Of a stretch of DNA of 64,000 nucleotides, positions 1 through 11,561 are shown in pieces. Position numbers and translations under genes: made by a program. The DNA is from Chaetomium olivaceum (taxonomy: Eukaryota > Ascomycota > Sordariomycetes > Sordariales > Chaetomiaceae): contig JAYWVB010000062.1 of assembly GCA_039881045.1 (NCBI GenBank), positions 102,545-166,544 of the forward strand, written 5' to 3'. How positions within the stretch are numbered: the stretch's first letter is position 1; the number at the start of each line of letters is the position of its first letter. Under the pieces are notes generated by a model. That model had not been told where the DNA came from and ran no database searches. It saw only the letters and a program-made list of their open reading frames with translations.

Positions 1-78
1 TCTTATTATACTGACTCTCACGCTCTCAGATTATTGTTTCCTGTTCCGTCCTTCGTGATCCATATGGACTGACATAAT

Positions 79-799
79 CTAGCACAAGCCGTCCTGCGAA
101 AGCACCACCCCGTATCCATCCAACCTGCTCTTGGAAATCAACTCGGCAATGGGCGCATTCAAAGAGACGCCTAGATGAGCAACAAACGTTACCGATGAAC
201 CGGTCGCCGTGATGCTGACGTCCCTGTCCAACAATGTCAGCCATCGTTTTTACTCCGCCAAATTAAGAGATCAAGGGTGGCTCGGGAGGTGGGTTTGTGT
301 TTCCGGACCCAACAAACGCCTTAGAAGAAAAGAGGGGGATCCACATACCACTTGCGGTCAATATCGACATCCAAGTTCGCACCCGCCTGGCTAGCGTACG
401 ACAAATCAGCCGGGCTGGTGACGCCGGACCCGCCGCTCAGGGTGAGCGGGGTCGACACCTTGGCCGTGGCACCCGCGTCCAGCGCCAGGAGCACGTATGC
501 CTGGGTCCGCGTCGCGAGTAGGGCTCTCTTGCAGCTGCCGGGGAAGGACACGGTGATGGAGACGTCGCAGGCGAGGTTTCCGTTGATGACGGGCACATTC
601 TGGCCCGCCTCGAGACCGAAGGAGTCGAAGGAGGACTCGGCGACGGTGCCGCTAACGCCGATGAGAGTGCTGTAGGTTCCGGATGGGCAGCCGTTGCCCG
701 TGGCGCTGATGGAGGTGATTTGTGCCGAGGCTTGCCGCTGCTGGAGAGCAAGGGGCTGGCTAGGGCGACGGCCGGGAGGGAAAGGAGGGCGAGCTTCAT
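79..799 (-). CDS. Small secreted DUF4360-family protein (one apparent frameshift)
   Basis: The start at 799 opens a signal peptide (MKLALLSLPAVALASP). The mature part reads as a DUF4360-like secreted protein (ITSISATGNGCPSG..., GNLACDVSITVSFPGSC). The reading frame changes by one base at the G run 752-755 (C run on the coding strand). One extra base would join the signal peptide to the mature domain; no intron fits there. A 125-nt intron is likely at 348-224 (donor GTATGT, branch CTGAC, acceptor CAG). After it the protein continues DVSITATGSSVTFVAH and stops at 79. The conserved Trp codon is split by this intron. The family is common in fungal secretomes and has no established biochemical role. 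The family call is from recognised sequence pattern; the frameshift is seen directly, and calling it an assembly error is inference. Confidence 0.6.
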
Positions 800-1016
800 G
801 ATGACGGGGGAGTGTTTGGGAGTGAGAATATGGGCTGAGGGTGTTCTGTGGAGTAGTGGCTCGATGGTGAGTTTGGATATCAAACTTCGACCTCGAAACA
901 GGTGAACGACGGCGTCTTTTATACATTTCTGACCAATATCCTGAGCACCACGCCCCCTCACTGCGATAATATTGGGATTTACTGTGTCCGGCAAAGCGCC
1001 GAGCTAACCCTCTTCC

Positions 1017-1690
1017 ACTACAAATGTAATCCTTCTCTCACACCTGACCAGTTATGACTCTTCCCTTTCCTGTTCTTAGCTTACCTCACACGTACTGTGA
1101 AAACCATGGTCCCTCGCTTGGGCTATATTGAGCTGTGCCATGCCTGCTGGTAGCGTCGAGCTAAGTACCACCCTACGATTCCAATCCTTCCATCACCGCT
1201 GACTAGCCAATGGTAATGACTATCACTTCCGCTTTCCGTACCTGCCTTAGCTCACGCATATCGCGAATACTTACCATGACCCTTCATGAAGACGATATTG
1301 GACTGTGCAGGTAGCGTTGAGCTAATCGCCCCCTGCGAGCTCAATACTTCTATCACAGCTGACTAGTTGATGGTAAGCAATATCACTTCGGTTTTCCGTA
1401 CCTGCCTTACCTCACGCACACTGTAAATACCATGACCTCTCACCGAGGTGATATCGGGTTGTGCAGTCTCTGTCGATGGCGTCAAGCTAGGCCTTTTCTC
1501 CTACAAGTTCAATCCTTCTACCACAACTGACCAGTTCCGGTGGTCGATATGGCTTCCTCTTTTTGTTCTTGCCTCACCAAAATGAGATCGGGCTGTCCAA
1601 TCTCTGTTGAAAGCGTTCAGCCAAGCCGCTTCCCCTACGATTCCAATCCTTCCATCACAGCTGACTGGTTGATAGTAATCGATATCACAT
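1017..1690. repeat. Degenerate tandem repeat, about 4.5 copies of a 134-168 bp unit
   Basis: Units start near 1017, 1173, 1333, 1501 and 1635. Each opens with a variant of CTACGATTCCAATCCTTC, followed by CAxxGCTGACTAG, TATCACTTC, CCGTACCTGCCTTA, CTCACGCA, a GATATTGG block and TAGCGTTGAGCTAA. Copies differ by substitutions and small indels; the last is partial. No open reading frame runs through them. Confidence 0.8.
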
Positions 1691-2809
1691 ACCTCCTATG
1701 TCGTTTCCCTCCCTAGGGCGTTACATTTTCTCGGATTTTGGCCTAGACCAAGCTAGCCAAGACCGAGCAGGCCAAGCGGATCACAAGGGATACCCACGGC
1801 CGCGCGCTTGTCAGCCTTATGACATGCTAGGGCGAGGGCCGATGCGCAAGTTACCGGGAAACTGGATCCCCGAAGTGGCGAAGCTTGGTTGATCCCTGCT
1901 AGAGGGTGTTGAAAGGTCCCGGGGCCAAGCGGATTGAGTGCAACACGAGGGCTACGACATGCCATCACGTCTGCCCCTCTCCACAGCCCCCTCCTCCGTG
2001 CTCTCTCTTCATACCCTGACGATGACACTGGGTCGTTAATAAAACACCGAATACATTTGTTTCCTGAGACGACTCCAAGAGAGGTGTTCAGCATGTTGAT
2101 GTTACGGGGTTTTCCCAAGTTTATACCAAATATGAGAGGCGTGAAGTCTGATCCATCAAGTGGCAACACTCCTTTCATCCCATGTTCACCCAACTCCCGG
2201 CTCACCACTGCGCAGCTTCCTGCCATCCCAACAACTCCCTTCCGCACTAGATATAGAAGTTCCGCATGCTCAATTGTCACCCACCCCCCAGAGACCGCTA
2301 CGGGTGCCGCAGCGGTCAAGCAAACTGGGGGGTGATGGTTCACATACGCCGTCAACGGCGCAGGTTCGAGACGTGGTCTCGGCACGATGTAAAATCCCGC
2401 GGGGTTTTCGTAGCCATCTACCCCTCAGTTGCGTGGTAACTAGGGTTAGATGGTGAGCTTTTTGTGGCTTTTTTTTCTTTGTTTACTTGCGAATTTTCCA
2501 TTCCCGAGATGAGGCGACCACAACCTCCAACCCACCATCAAAACATCACGACGCCGTTGTCGACTTGTAGTCGCGGTTTGCCATCCACCAATCAACAACC
2601 CAACAACCAACAAAACACACCACAAGCTTGACCATGACAATTCATCCTCATTTCTTCATCAATACGTTCATTTATTCCATTACCAACTAACATTATTCCT
2701 CACCACAACCCAACTCATGGACCCTTAACCATCGCCACCCCCTCTGCCCTGCCTCTTCCCAACCCCCACCACTCCCGTCATCCTATCCCCCGTTCATTCA
2801 CCCCACCCC
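1691..2809. other. Intergenic, no supported gene
   Basis: A 210-codon minus-strand open frame (2385-1753) has no recognisable domain and I do not call it a gene. A short stretch at 2304-2385 has a perfect 6-bp terminal stem (GTGCCG/CGGCAC) and an internal CGCCG-TCAA-CGGCG hairpin but does not fold as a tRNA. The stretch 2600-2800 is CA-rich and probably holds the 3' flank of the GH115 gene. Confidence 0.5.
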
Positions 2810-5800
2810 CTATTCCAATTTCTTCCCAACAAACCAACTCTCCGGCGGCCCCAAATAACTCGCCCTCACCCCGCCCAAATCCACCACCACCTTCTGCACC
2901 ACCACGCCCGGCATGAGCGCCCACACCCTCAATTTATACGCCCCCTCCCTGGGCACCGCAAAGCTACTCGTCGTATACCGCCCCGTCCTCCCCCACACCC
3001 CATCCGCCACCGCACCATCCCACCCCGCCGGCATATCGCCGCCCTTGGTCGGCCCCACCGGCCTCACATGCTGCACGTTATCCGTGCTGGAAGCGGGCGT
3101 GTCGGCGGGGACCAGCGCGATGGCGTATTCCAGGGGCGTGCCCTCGCCGAGGTAGTTGAGCGCCGGGGAGAGGTGGAGAGTGACGTTGGCGGCGGTGTGG
3201 TTGGTGAAGAGGTAGAGGTCGTATTCGAGGGCGGGCGCGGTCGCGAGCGTGAGTTTCTCGGTGCTGAGCGGCAGCAGGCCGACGGCGGAGCCCGTGCGCC
3301 CGTAGTGGGTGAAGGTGTGGTATTGGACGTTTTTGTTTTGCGGGGTGGAGGTGGCGGGCTTGAGGGTGCGCGAGAAGGAGGCGCCCGGGATGGAGACGTG
3401 CTTGTCGGACTCGACGTAGCCCGTTTTGAAGGAGCTGGGGAGGCGCGGGATTGGATGGGTAGGAGGACGTGCGGGTCGTCGAAGCCGTAGCGGTTCATCC
3501 CGATGCAGGGGGTGGTGATGTTGATTTTGACGGTTTCGGTGAAGGGGGCTTTAGGGGTGGACTTCCAGTCGACGGAGACGAAGACGCGGGCGTCCGGGTG
3601 GCTGACGCCGACCTTGCCGGTGGACTTGGAGAGCTTGACCCAGGGCTGGGAGGCAGCGGCGTTCCAGGTGCAGTCCTCGACGCCGCGCGCGAAGACGTCG
3701 AAGTACCGGGTTTCCGGGCCGTAAGGGTCCATCGGCGGGAGGGTGAGCTCGTTGCCGCTGTTGCCGTGCCATCTGTCGTCGCCCTGGACTGTTGCGTTGG
3801 ACCCCTCGACGCCGACACCGATCTCACCGGCCAAGGCGACGAAGTCGGTCTGGACGTGGATCATCGCTGGGAGGGCGTTGCGCATGGGCTGTTGCCAGTA
3901 ACCGTCATATCCAAGATGTGTTTCTAAAACGCCCGTCGGTCAGGATCTATCTTCGCACCACACAAGAAGGGGAAAGAGGGGCTTACGGTCCATAAAGTGC
4001 TTCCACTTGCCATCAAGCAGCGCGTCCCAGCGGCGAGTGAGGTTGACGTCTGCCGACGAGTGGGCGAGAACCTCTTGGATCACCGTGTTGGCGGCATTGC
4101 GCCTCTGGCCAGCATACAACATGTTCCTCGCGCCGCCGATGTTGATCTTCTGCACAATCTCACCAGCCATCGCGGGATGCAGGACAGTCTCAAAGAAGGC
4201 AGCCTGCGTCTCGGCCGGCAGCTTATCATAGATGCCCTGGGCCTTAGCCACCAGCTCGGCCCACTCCTGCAGCACGGCATCGGCTTCGTTGTAGTTGATG
4301 ACCGAGTAGACGTGCGGCTCCATCAGCTCGTACTTGCGGCGGGCCGCGTACATGCCGTACTTCATCATGACATCGGCAATCTCCTTGGCGTGCGCCGCGC
4401 CAAACTCGCGCGTGGCCCAGGCCTGCGCCCACTCGAGGGTGCTGTCGACGTGCCAGCGCTTGGCGTCGTAGCCCAGGTCGAGGAAGTGGCTGATGGGAAT
4501 CTCGAGCGACTTCATGTCGCCGACGTTGACGACCCAGATACGGTCGGCGCCGCGCGCGTAGGCCATGTGCATCTGCTCGGCCGTCTTGGTCAGCTGGATG
4601 GTGTTGATCCACTTGTAGTTGCGCGGGCCGCCGACGTAGTCGAAGTGGTAGTAGATGCCCGCGCCGCCCACGCGGTCCGTCTCGTTGAGCAGCGGCAGCC
4701 GCCGCACGTTGCCCCAGTTGTCGTCCGCCCAGAGCAGCGTCACGTCGTCGGGCACCTGCAGGCCCGCGAACAGGTAGGACATGACCTCCTTGTAGAGGCA
4801 CCACGTCTGCGGGACGGTCGAGATGTCGGTCACGTTGAGGCCTTCGACGAGAATTTCGCGCTGGTTCTTGACCAGCTCGTGCAGCATCTCCACGATGTGG
4901 TCAACCCCGAGACCCTCGATGGCGGTATCACCAGTGCCCCGCATGCCCATGGTCCACAGGCTGTTGCGGGCGTACGGCTTGGCACGCTGGACACCGTACC
5001 GGAAGTAGTCGTCGATGGTCTCGTTGTTGAGGTTGTACGCCCAGGGGCCCTCGTAAAACTTGCCGAACTCGTTCTGTGCGCGCATCATGGGCTCCGTGTG
5101 GGAGGACCCAATGACGATCTCGAAGGCGTCCGCCAGGGGCTGGTTCCCCGGGTCATCAACCTCGAACATGGTCGCCCAGACGGTGGGCCAGAGGTAGTTG
5201 GCACGGAGACGCAGCAGCAACTCAAAGATGAGGCTGTAGAACGCGGGCCCGTAGCCGGCGCCATACGGTGTGTCCTCCCAGTGGGAGCTACAAAAGTCAG
5301 TCAGCGAGAATCGAAACCTGGTCTTTCTTGACAGCACTTACGCAACCCAGTTGGTCAACGCCGGCTGCTCGTCGTTCAAGAAAAAACCGCGGTACTTGAC
5401 CGACGGCGGGCCCTGAACCTTCTTCTTGTCCGTAACATAAAGGTTCTTGCTCTGCTTGGGCGGGCTGTCGGCCCAAAAGTACCACGGACTGACGCCGATC
5501 TGCTCACTGACGTCGTAGATGCCGAAAATGGTTCCGCGGGGATCGCTGCCCGCAATAACCAGCGCCTTCTTGCATCCCGGCACTGGGTTCTTGACCACCT
5601 GGCTGGTGAAAGACTCCCACTTGCCCTTGACTCCCGACACGTCGATGGCCTTGGACGAGATGAGCTTGTCAATGACCTCCGAGTGGCCGATGGTGCCGGC
5701 GATGATGACCACGCTTCCTGGTGAGGGGTCCGAGTACGCGGGGCCCGGGAAGCTGGCGGTTCCGGTCGTGGAGAACTGTGGGTGGTTAGTCGAGGTATTG

Positions 5801-6132
5801 AGCGAGGCATGAGCGAGACTTACGTGGGTGTTGTTCATGTTATTGACCGGCTTGTACTCGTATGCCGCGGCGGTGGCCTTCTTCTCGCCATTGCTAAGCG
5901 TGTAGTTGGTGCCCGTGACGCGCCCGAAGTCGACGGCAAGGTCACCAGCCGCGCGGATGACACCCCAGTAGTCATTCTTCGACACCAGAATCTGACCCTT
6001 GCCGACATTGCCGCCTGCAATTTGTAACTCGGCTTTATGACCGTTAGTAGAGATGATACTCTCTTGGCCTAGAGCGGCAGCCACCGAGGCGAAGGCGAGC
6101 CAGAGGGCCCCCTTCACGCCCGTGGTAAGCAT
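2810..6132 (-). CDS. Secreted GH115 xylan alpha-1,2-glucuronidase
   Basis: GH115 enzymes remove (4-O-methyl)-glucuronic acid from internal and terminal xylose residues of glucuronoxylan, outside the cell. Four exons: 6132-5824, 5775-5342, 5287-3987 and 3923-2810, with canonical short introns. They encode about 1,050 residues, slightly longer than usual for the family. The start gives a signal peptide (MLTTGVKGALWLAFASVAAA); an in-frame ATG at 6174 would bury it. Family landmarks are PWYFWADSPP, KYRGFFLNDEQPAL, HWEDTPYG, LRLRANYLWPTVW, LLWADDNWGN, HFDYVGGPRNYKW and, across the last intron, HLGYDGYWQQPMRNALP. The C-terminal beta-sandwich part (GYVESDKHVSIPGA ... HTFTHYGRTG) lies in another frame: one base appears missing near 3449-3456. 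Nearby CE15 and GH62 genes act on the same polymer. Confidence 0.93.
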
Positions 6133-7883
6133 CTTGGAGGTGGTAGTGCGCGAGCTATGCTGCGAACAGTCCAACCAAAACGCGGTGACAGGTCACAATC
6201 ACCTGTCCTGGGGGCTGAACGAGAGGACGGGGCTGGTGAGTGGATGTGTGCGCGTCTGGGTTGCAGATCGCGCTCAATATAATATATCCAGCTCCCCGGG
6301 TATGCAAGGTACAGCGCTCCACTCCGGCGCCGGGCTGCCATGAGGCCATGAGGAGATTCAAGGTTGGGCATTGGTGGGAAAATATATTAACCAAAACGAC
6401 GGCATCGCTACCAGCCCTGCAGCCGTCGTGGGCCGTCGTATTGGGTGCTCCGGAGGGTACATCGCCATATCGCCTCCAACCTTCACTAACAGTGACTAGC
6501 CATGTTGGAGAAGAACCCCAAGCCCAAGAATTGGAGATGAGCTCCAAGACGGGTGCCCGCCGGGTTGACGGGTAAAATTTCTGCGTGGACCGAAAGGCCA
6601 ACAGTTTGTGCCTTGGCTCTCCTTTGGGTTATTGTGGCCGTGAGCTTGGCCAATGGAGCTATCCTACTTCGCCGTTACTGTGGACATGCGCATGTTCGAG
6701 CACTGCCGAAGGACCAGTTCGAGTGTTCCACAGCTCAACGGCCGGGGCGGTTCCTCTTCCCCAACGTCAGCCAAGGTTTACCCCAGCATCCCCACAGTGC
6801 TCCCCACGTTGGGGTTGACGGACGAATCCGGGGATAATTTCCTGGGGCCTTAATCTGCATTGATGACGGTAACCTCTTGTCTGTCTGGCAACAGCTTGAG
6901 CGGCGTGTCGGGACGGCTCCTGAATCTCCTCTGGGTCGCCATATGGACGCGGGAAGTGATGAGGTGAAAATACAACCGCAAGGTCGCAGTTGGAGAAAGT
7001 GGTAACGGGAAAGACGCAAACAAACTGGAAGCGAAGATGTCAATGGCAAGGCGGGGGAGCGGAGGGAGGAAAATGGCGCTAGACTTTAGCCGAGAGGAAG
7101 ATCCACGAGCCAACTTCCACTGAAATGTATTTAACCTCCCGGAAATGCAGGTTAGCTTCCCTGGGCCAGGGTCTCGCGTGAGTCGATCCGCAAAAGCTGG
7201 GTTCGCCCAAGCTTCCAGAAGCAGAACTTCCTTGGTTCCTTCTCCGTCCCCCCATCGACTTCATAGACGACTGCAGCGGGTTGCCCGCAGTTGACAATGA
7301 GCTGCGGCCGTACTGTGTCATCAATGGGACATTGAGTGGGCTTTGAGATGGCGATCCCGTCCGGAAGACCGGCCCTCGAGTTTGATAAATCCAGGTCCTA
7401 ACAGCTGTTGGGTCGATGCAGAGAAGCTGCCGAGTGGAATGGGCTTCCGGTCCCGGTGTTGTTCAGCCTTCGAAAACAACCTGACAAGGGGCACGTACAC
7501 GAGGGAAATACCCATAAAGCGAGGTACCTTTGTATAGCCTTCCATCGCTCCCATAGTCAAGTAAATCCGGTGCACTGTGGTGGCCGAGTGGGACGCACTG
7601 AATGTCAGCGGCGATTCTGGAGGATTCCAGGCCAGAAGACTAACCTCATCATCGAGACCGCCGAGTGATCGAGGAAAGTAACATGCATAGTAATCGCAAG
7701 CGGTTTACGGTGTTGTCGTCATGGCAAGTGCGATGCATTTTCCTGTCCTCAGTATACACGGCAGAGCACATACCTCGAAGCTCCGAAACCGCCCAGCCGC
7801 CTTCCCAAACTCGTACAAACTCCGCCAGCGAGACTTGGTAACGCAAGCTAGCCGGCCATTGACCTCCCCCAAGCGGAAACCCC
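6133..7883. other. Intergenic between GH115 and BuGZ-like genes
   Basis: The 5' side of the GH115 gene and the 3' flank of the zinc-finger gene. Only short overlapping frames with no domain or signal are present. Confidence 0.5.
6278..6288 (-). promoter_or_regulatory. Possible TATA element of the GH115 gene
   Basis: The minus strand reads GATATATTATATTG about 145 nt upstream of the chosen ATG. The position suits a fungal core promoter. It rests on sequence and spacing only. Confidence 0.35.
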
Positions 7884-9108
7884 TCAAGCGGTCCCCTCCA
7901 CCCACCGATACCGCGGCAGCATAGCCATTTTCTCCTCTGGACTGACCTCGGTATCCCCATAAACCATCCTTGTCCCCTTCTTCCTCTTCTCTCCCGCACC
8001 ACCACTGGCCCCCGCCTCCTCCGCCGCCTTCCCTGCACCTCCCGGCCTGATGCCCGCCTCAGCCATTCGTATCATATGGTCGATATCATCACCGCCCGGC
8101 GCGCCCTGTCTTGCCGCGGCATTCGCCACCAGCTCGTCCACTGTCGACGGCGGGGCGGCGCCGTTGTAGTAGTAGGGAGGTGGCGCTCCCGCCGCGCCGG
8201 CAGATCCGCTGGGAGGTCTGGCGGGTAGCGGTGTCGCACCTGGTGGGAAGGCGCCGCCCGCCGGGGGGTAGCCCTGCGCTGCCGCAGGATAAGGTGGCAC
8301 GGCGCCCGGGGCGGGATAGGGGTAGCCCGGTTGTGGAGCGGAGAAGGGGGGATTCTGTTGGTAGAGGAGGTGTGAGGATTGGATGGGATGGTGGTTGGTT
8401 GGGAGGAGGGGAAGGGGGAAGCTTACGGCTTGTGCTGGGCTTTGTCCATCGGCTGGCGCAGCAGCGATGGGGGCCCAGTTGTCCCTGCGGCTTTCTGGGC
8501 GGCGACGTTCGCGCGGTGCTCGGCTAGCCGCTTCTTGAGCTCCTCGGGCGTCTCGTACTTAAGCTTCTTGGCGGGACCTTGACCGCCGGACAGTCCTCGT
8601 GGGGGGTTGCCTGTCGCGGCTTGCCTTTCGGCTTGGGCGGTGTAGAAGTTCTGGATGATGCGCTGGTTGTGCTGCTGTATGATGTCGTCGGGGACTCCCT
8701 CCATGCCGAAGATCTCGATTTCGAGCCCTTGCCGGTTCGGGAGCGCATTCTCGACGCTTGTGAGGTTTTCCTTGTGGACTTGGTTCATGTGCACGGAAAG
8801 ACCTGCGAGGCGCGCAATTGTTAGCAATGCTTTGCCTATTAGGCGGAGAGACGAGCGCGTTGGGCTCAGCATGATTCCTTGCATACCTCCAGCTGTGTTT
8901 AATCGCTTGCCGCATCGATCGCACTTGAAGTGTTTCGCTTTTTGATGGGAGATGAGAAGCTTCAGATCCTCAAAGTCTCGCTCGCCTATGATAGGATCAG
9001 TTAGCTTTTAAAGCGGCATGCGGGGATTCGCGAAGGCGCACAGTAATAACACCATGGTCGCGACAGGAGCTCCTCGACGTCCGGGTGACCGCGCTTCTTC
9101 TTGCCCAT
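7884..9108 (-). CDS. BuGZ/ZNF207-type C2H2 zinc-finger protein
   Basis: Start MGKKKRGHPDVEELLSRPW at 9108. Exons are 9108-9042, 8985-8887, 8802-8427 and 8354-7884, about 337 residues. Introns 1 and 2 have GCTAAC/CTAAC branch points, and intron 1 has a less common GTGCGC donor. Two zinc fingers follow: CYYCERDF...HQKAKHFKC and CDRCGKRLNTAGGLSVHMNQVH. Then comes the diagnostic block LEIEIFGMEGVPDDII, as in animal ZNF207/BuGZ, and a long Pro/Gly/Ala-rich tail. Animal BuGZ binds and stabilises the checkpoint protein Bub3 and influences spindle assembly and splicing; the fungal role is inferred by homology only. Joining exon 3 to exon 4 leaves the frame off by one. A missing base in the run at 8346-8351 would explain it. 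Confidence 0.85.
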
Positions 9109-10152
9109 TGTGGTCGTTGGCGGGTTTGATGGGGTGAGATGTCCGGCACAACTATCTCGACGAGGGCGAGTTCTTGGGTAGATGGTGTAGTTGACAGGTT
9201 TCGAGATAGCGGGGAATGATGTCGATGGATGCTCAGGTTTCGATGCTCTGGTGTTCCCAATGCTTGACGAGTTCCCAAATATTCAGCCTGCCGCCGGCGA
9301 TGAGCGCCACAACGCGCTAGCCCTATTACGGACTAGCAGTGTATTCTGCCACAAAGCGAGTCAATTGAGTGGATGCATGCATAATTTGAGGTTTCGCTTT
9401 CCCGCTTAACTTACTACATCAATCTTTTAGCTGCATACCACAAAACCCTTCACTCTTCCGGACTCCATCTCGAGTTGTAAGAACGAAAGAAAAGTTACAA
9501 CCAAGGAAGATTTCTTTAATTTACCTTTGGTTTGTTTTGTTTGGTTCTGTTGCTCGAGTTCTTTTTTTCATCTGTTCTCTTTGGAATTGTTGCAAGTTCT
9601 CTACCTCAAATTTCAACAGGCACTTGTTTGAGTGTTTCTTTTTCGGAGTTCGCCTTTTTTTGGTCAGAGGTCTGTACAATGACTAGCTATCACCCAGGGA
9701 TAGTGCAAGATGACTTGAATTAGAGTGCAGCAATCTGCTAACCACTTACAGTTCGGGCATACCACAGGTAGTACACCCCAGCTTGTTCCACTGTTATCAT
9801 GGATGACTTTGCAAGCAAGGCATAGGTCGTGGGAATTAGCCGTTGAGAAAATCAGCAGGCAATCCCGCAGTGTAAACTGTAAAGGCAGCGATCTCGGGCG
9901 AACATTTCCGAGCCCTTTGTCGCTACCCACAAAGGGAATCTCCTCCCTTGGTAATCGAGAGGATAGTGAAAAGACGTATCATATGGAGGCTGAATAATAA
10001 AAAGGGAGGTGAAGTCAATGTGAGTTTGATTTGAGATGTAACTGGAATCATGTCACCTATATTTCTTAACCCAGCCCGCCCTGAACCGCCCTTCCATGTA
10101 CCGACCGCCCATTGGGTATCATAATCAACATGACGAAAGCAAAGCGTAGAAC
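9109..10152. other. Intergenic, no supported gene
   Basis: Contains a T-rich tract around 9510-9660 and short frames without recognisable content. Confidence 0.5.
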
Positions 10153-11561
10153 CTAGAACCCCCTAGATGCCTTCGACCTTACCCGCTCAGGCTTAGCAGG
10201 TGAAATGTAGCCCCTGACTCCCATTTCCGTCTGACGCCGTACACCCCCGTTTTCGACACCCATCCTCACTTCACGCACCACATGGACCTCGAACGGGTTC
10301 CCGATCTTGGAGCATGCAAGATCCACCTCGCTACCGGTGATCGAGTCGCCCCCATCATCCATGCTCCTCTTACTGCCACCCCGTGCTCTGCCGCGCCCAG
10401 CAGCAGCAGACCCCCAAGACCGGACTCGAGGGCGGACGGCCCAGCTCCAGCCCCATTACGTGCGCCGCTCCTCACGCCGGAACCAGACTTGGCGTACATG
10501 TACCCCTGGGCGGAACGGCCGGCCTGGGAGGCAAAGGCCGGGAAGTAGCGGCTCATGAGCGGGCGGAGGGTGGGCAAGCAGGCACAGGTGAGAGCTGATG
10601 TAAGCTCGCCAAGTGACCAGAGAGATGGCGCGACGTTCTCCCAGGTGAAGTCCTCGAAGAGCTTGAGGTAGCGGATACGGACGATGGAGATGATGACGGT
10701 GCTGAACAAGTTGTGTTAGTCGAATATGGGAACGGGATGGAGAAAAGCGGGACGGTGCGTACAAGAAACCCAAACTGAAAATGCACATGAGCATTATTTT
10801 GGACGGCTTGGCCAGTTGCAGGGACCAGATTGCCGGCAGGGGTAAAGCAAATACAGCTATATCGGTGATGATGTTGCCGGCGGCGTTAATGTACCACTGC
10901 GGGATGTTGGGGATGCACGTGGAGGGGATGCTCGAGTCCCAGAAGCCCGAGACCGGGTTGCACGTGAAGATGCCGACGAATACCTGCGACAGGGCCCAGC
11001 CACCGACGATAACGATGCTCGCAATATATATTTCCTCATTCTCTGCACCGCCAGCACTCGGTAGTACTGGAAGAGGAACGTCATCTTGATGAAGAAGAGG
11101 GCCGAGCAGTAGAGCACGATAGAGACGTAGAAGTCCTGCCATGGTCAAGGTGGTTAGCGTCAAGATGGGGTGAGGGCTCTCTCTGATCTCCCGCTGATCT
11201 TCCATTGATCGATGACTTACCCTGAGGTACAGCGGAATGTGCTCCAGCTTCATCAGGTATACATGTCTGCCCAGACCATAGGTGGTCATGTGCGCGATGG
11301 CAACACCGACTCCGTATGTGACGAGCTAGGTAGCCGGGTCAGCACAGTTTGATCGGATTTGATAGGGGGGCGCCCACTCACCAACCCAACAAGGCACAGG
11401 TAGTCATCAACACCAATCTTCTTGATTACCACTCCGCGCGTCCACAGGCGCAGGCCGACCATCAAGGTCGACCATAGTAGGCAAAAGACAACCGAGCCGA
11501 TTACAGTTGCTCTCTGGTCTTCAGACGCATTCGGGGGCAGCGCTGCTGCTGGTGAAGCCAT
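10153..11561 (-). CDS. PTH11/SAT4-type seven-helix membrane protein
   Basis: Fungal rhodopsin-like integral membrane family (PTH11-like), several members of which are plasma-membrane sensors of surface or host cues. Start MASPAAALPPNASEDQRATV at 11561. Exons are 11561-11382, 11325-11221, 11135-10763 and 10701-10153, with canonical splice sites. Helices are visible as VIGSVVFCLLWSTLMVGLRL, the segment after LVTYGVGVAIAHM, DFYVSIVLYCSALFFI, SIVIVGGWALSQVFVGIFTC and NIITDIAVFALPLPAIW. The family landmarks KKIGVDDYL, a Cys-rich extracellular loop (CNPVSGFWD...C) and WENVAPSLWSLGE are present. Two apparent frameshifts occur: one missing base in the T run 11031-11033 (RKIYIASIV when repaired), and one somewhere in 10390-10470 before the cytoplasmic tail (SKRSMDDGGDSITGSEVDL). 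The ligand is unknown. Confidence 0.82.

Noticed and set aside
2304..2385. Possible type II tRNA (6-bp terminal stem, variable-arm-like hairpin, TTCGAG)
   Set aside because: The T-arm pairs badly (CAGG/CGTG), the D-loop lacks the GG, and no anticodon stem forms.
1753..2385. 210-codon minus-strand open frame
   Set aside because: No recognisable domain, signal or splice context; an open frame of this size is expected by chance in GC-rich DNA.
3997..5331. 444-codon plus-strand open frame
   Set aside because: It is exactly antisense to the conserved third exon of the GH115 gene, and GC-rich codon usage leaves the opposite strand open. Its Arg/Val/His/Asp-rich composition is typical of shadow frames.
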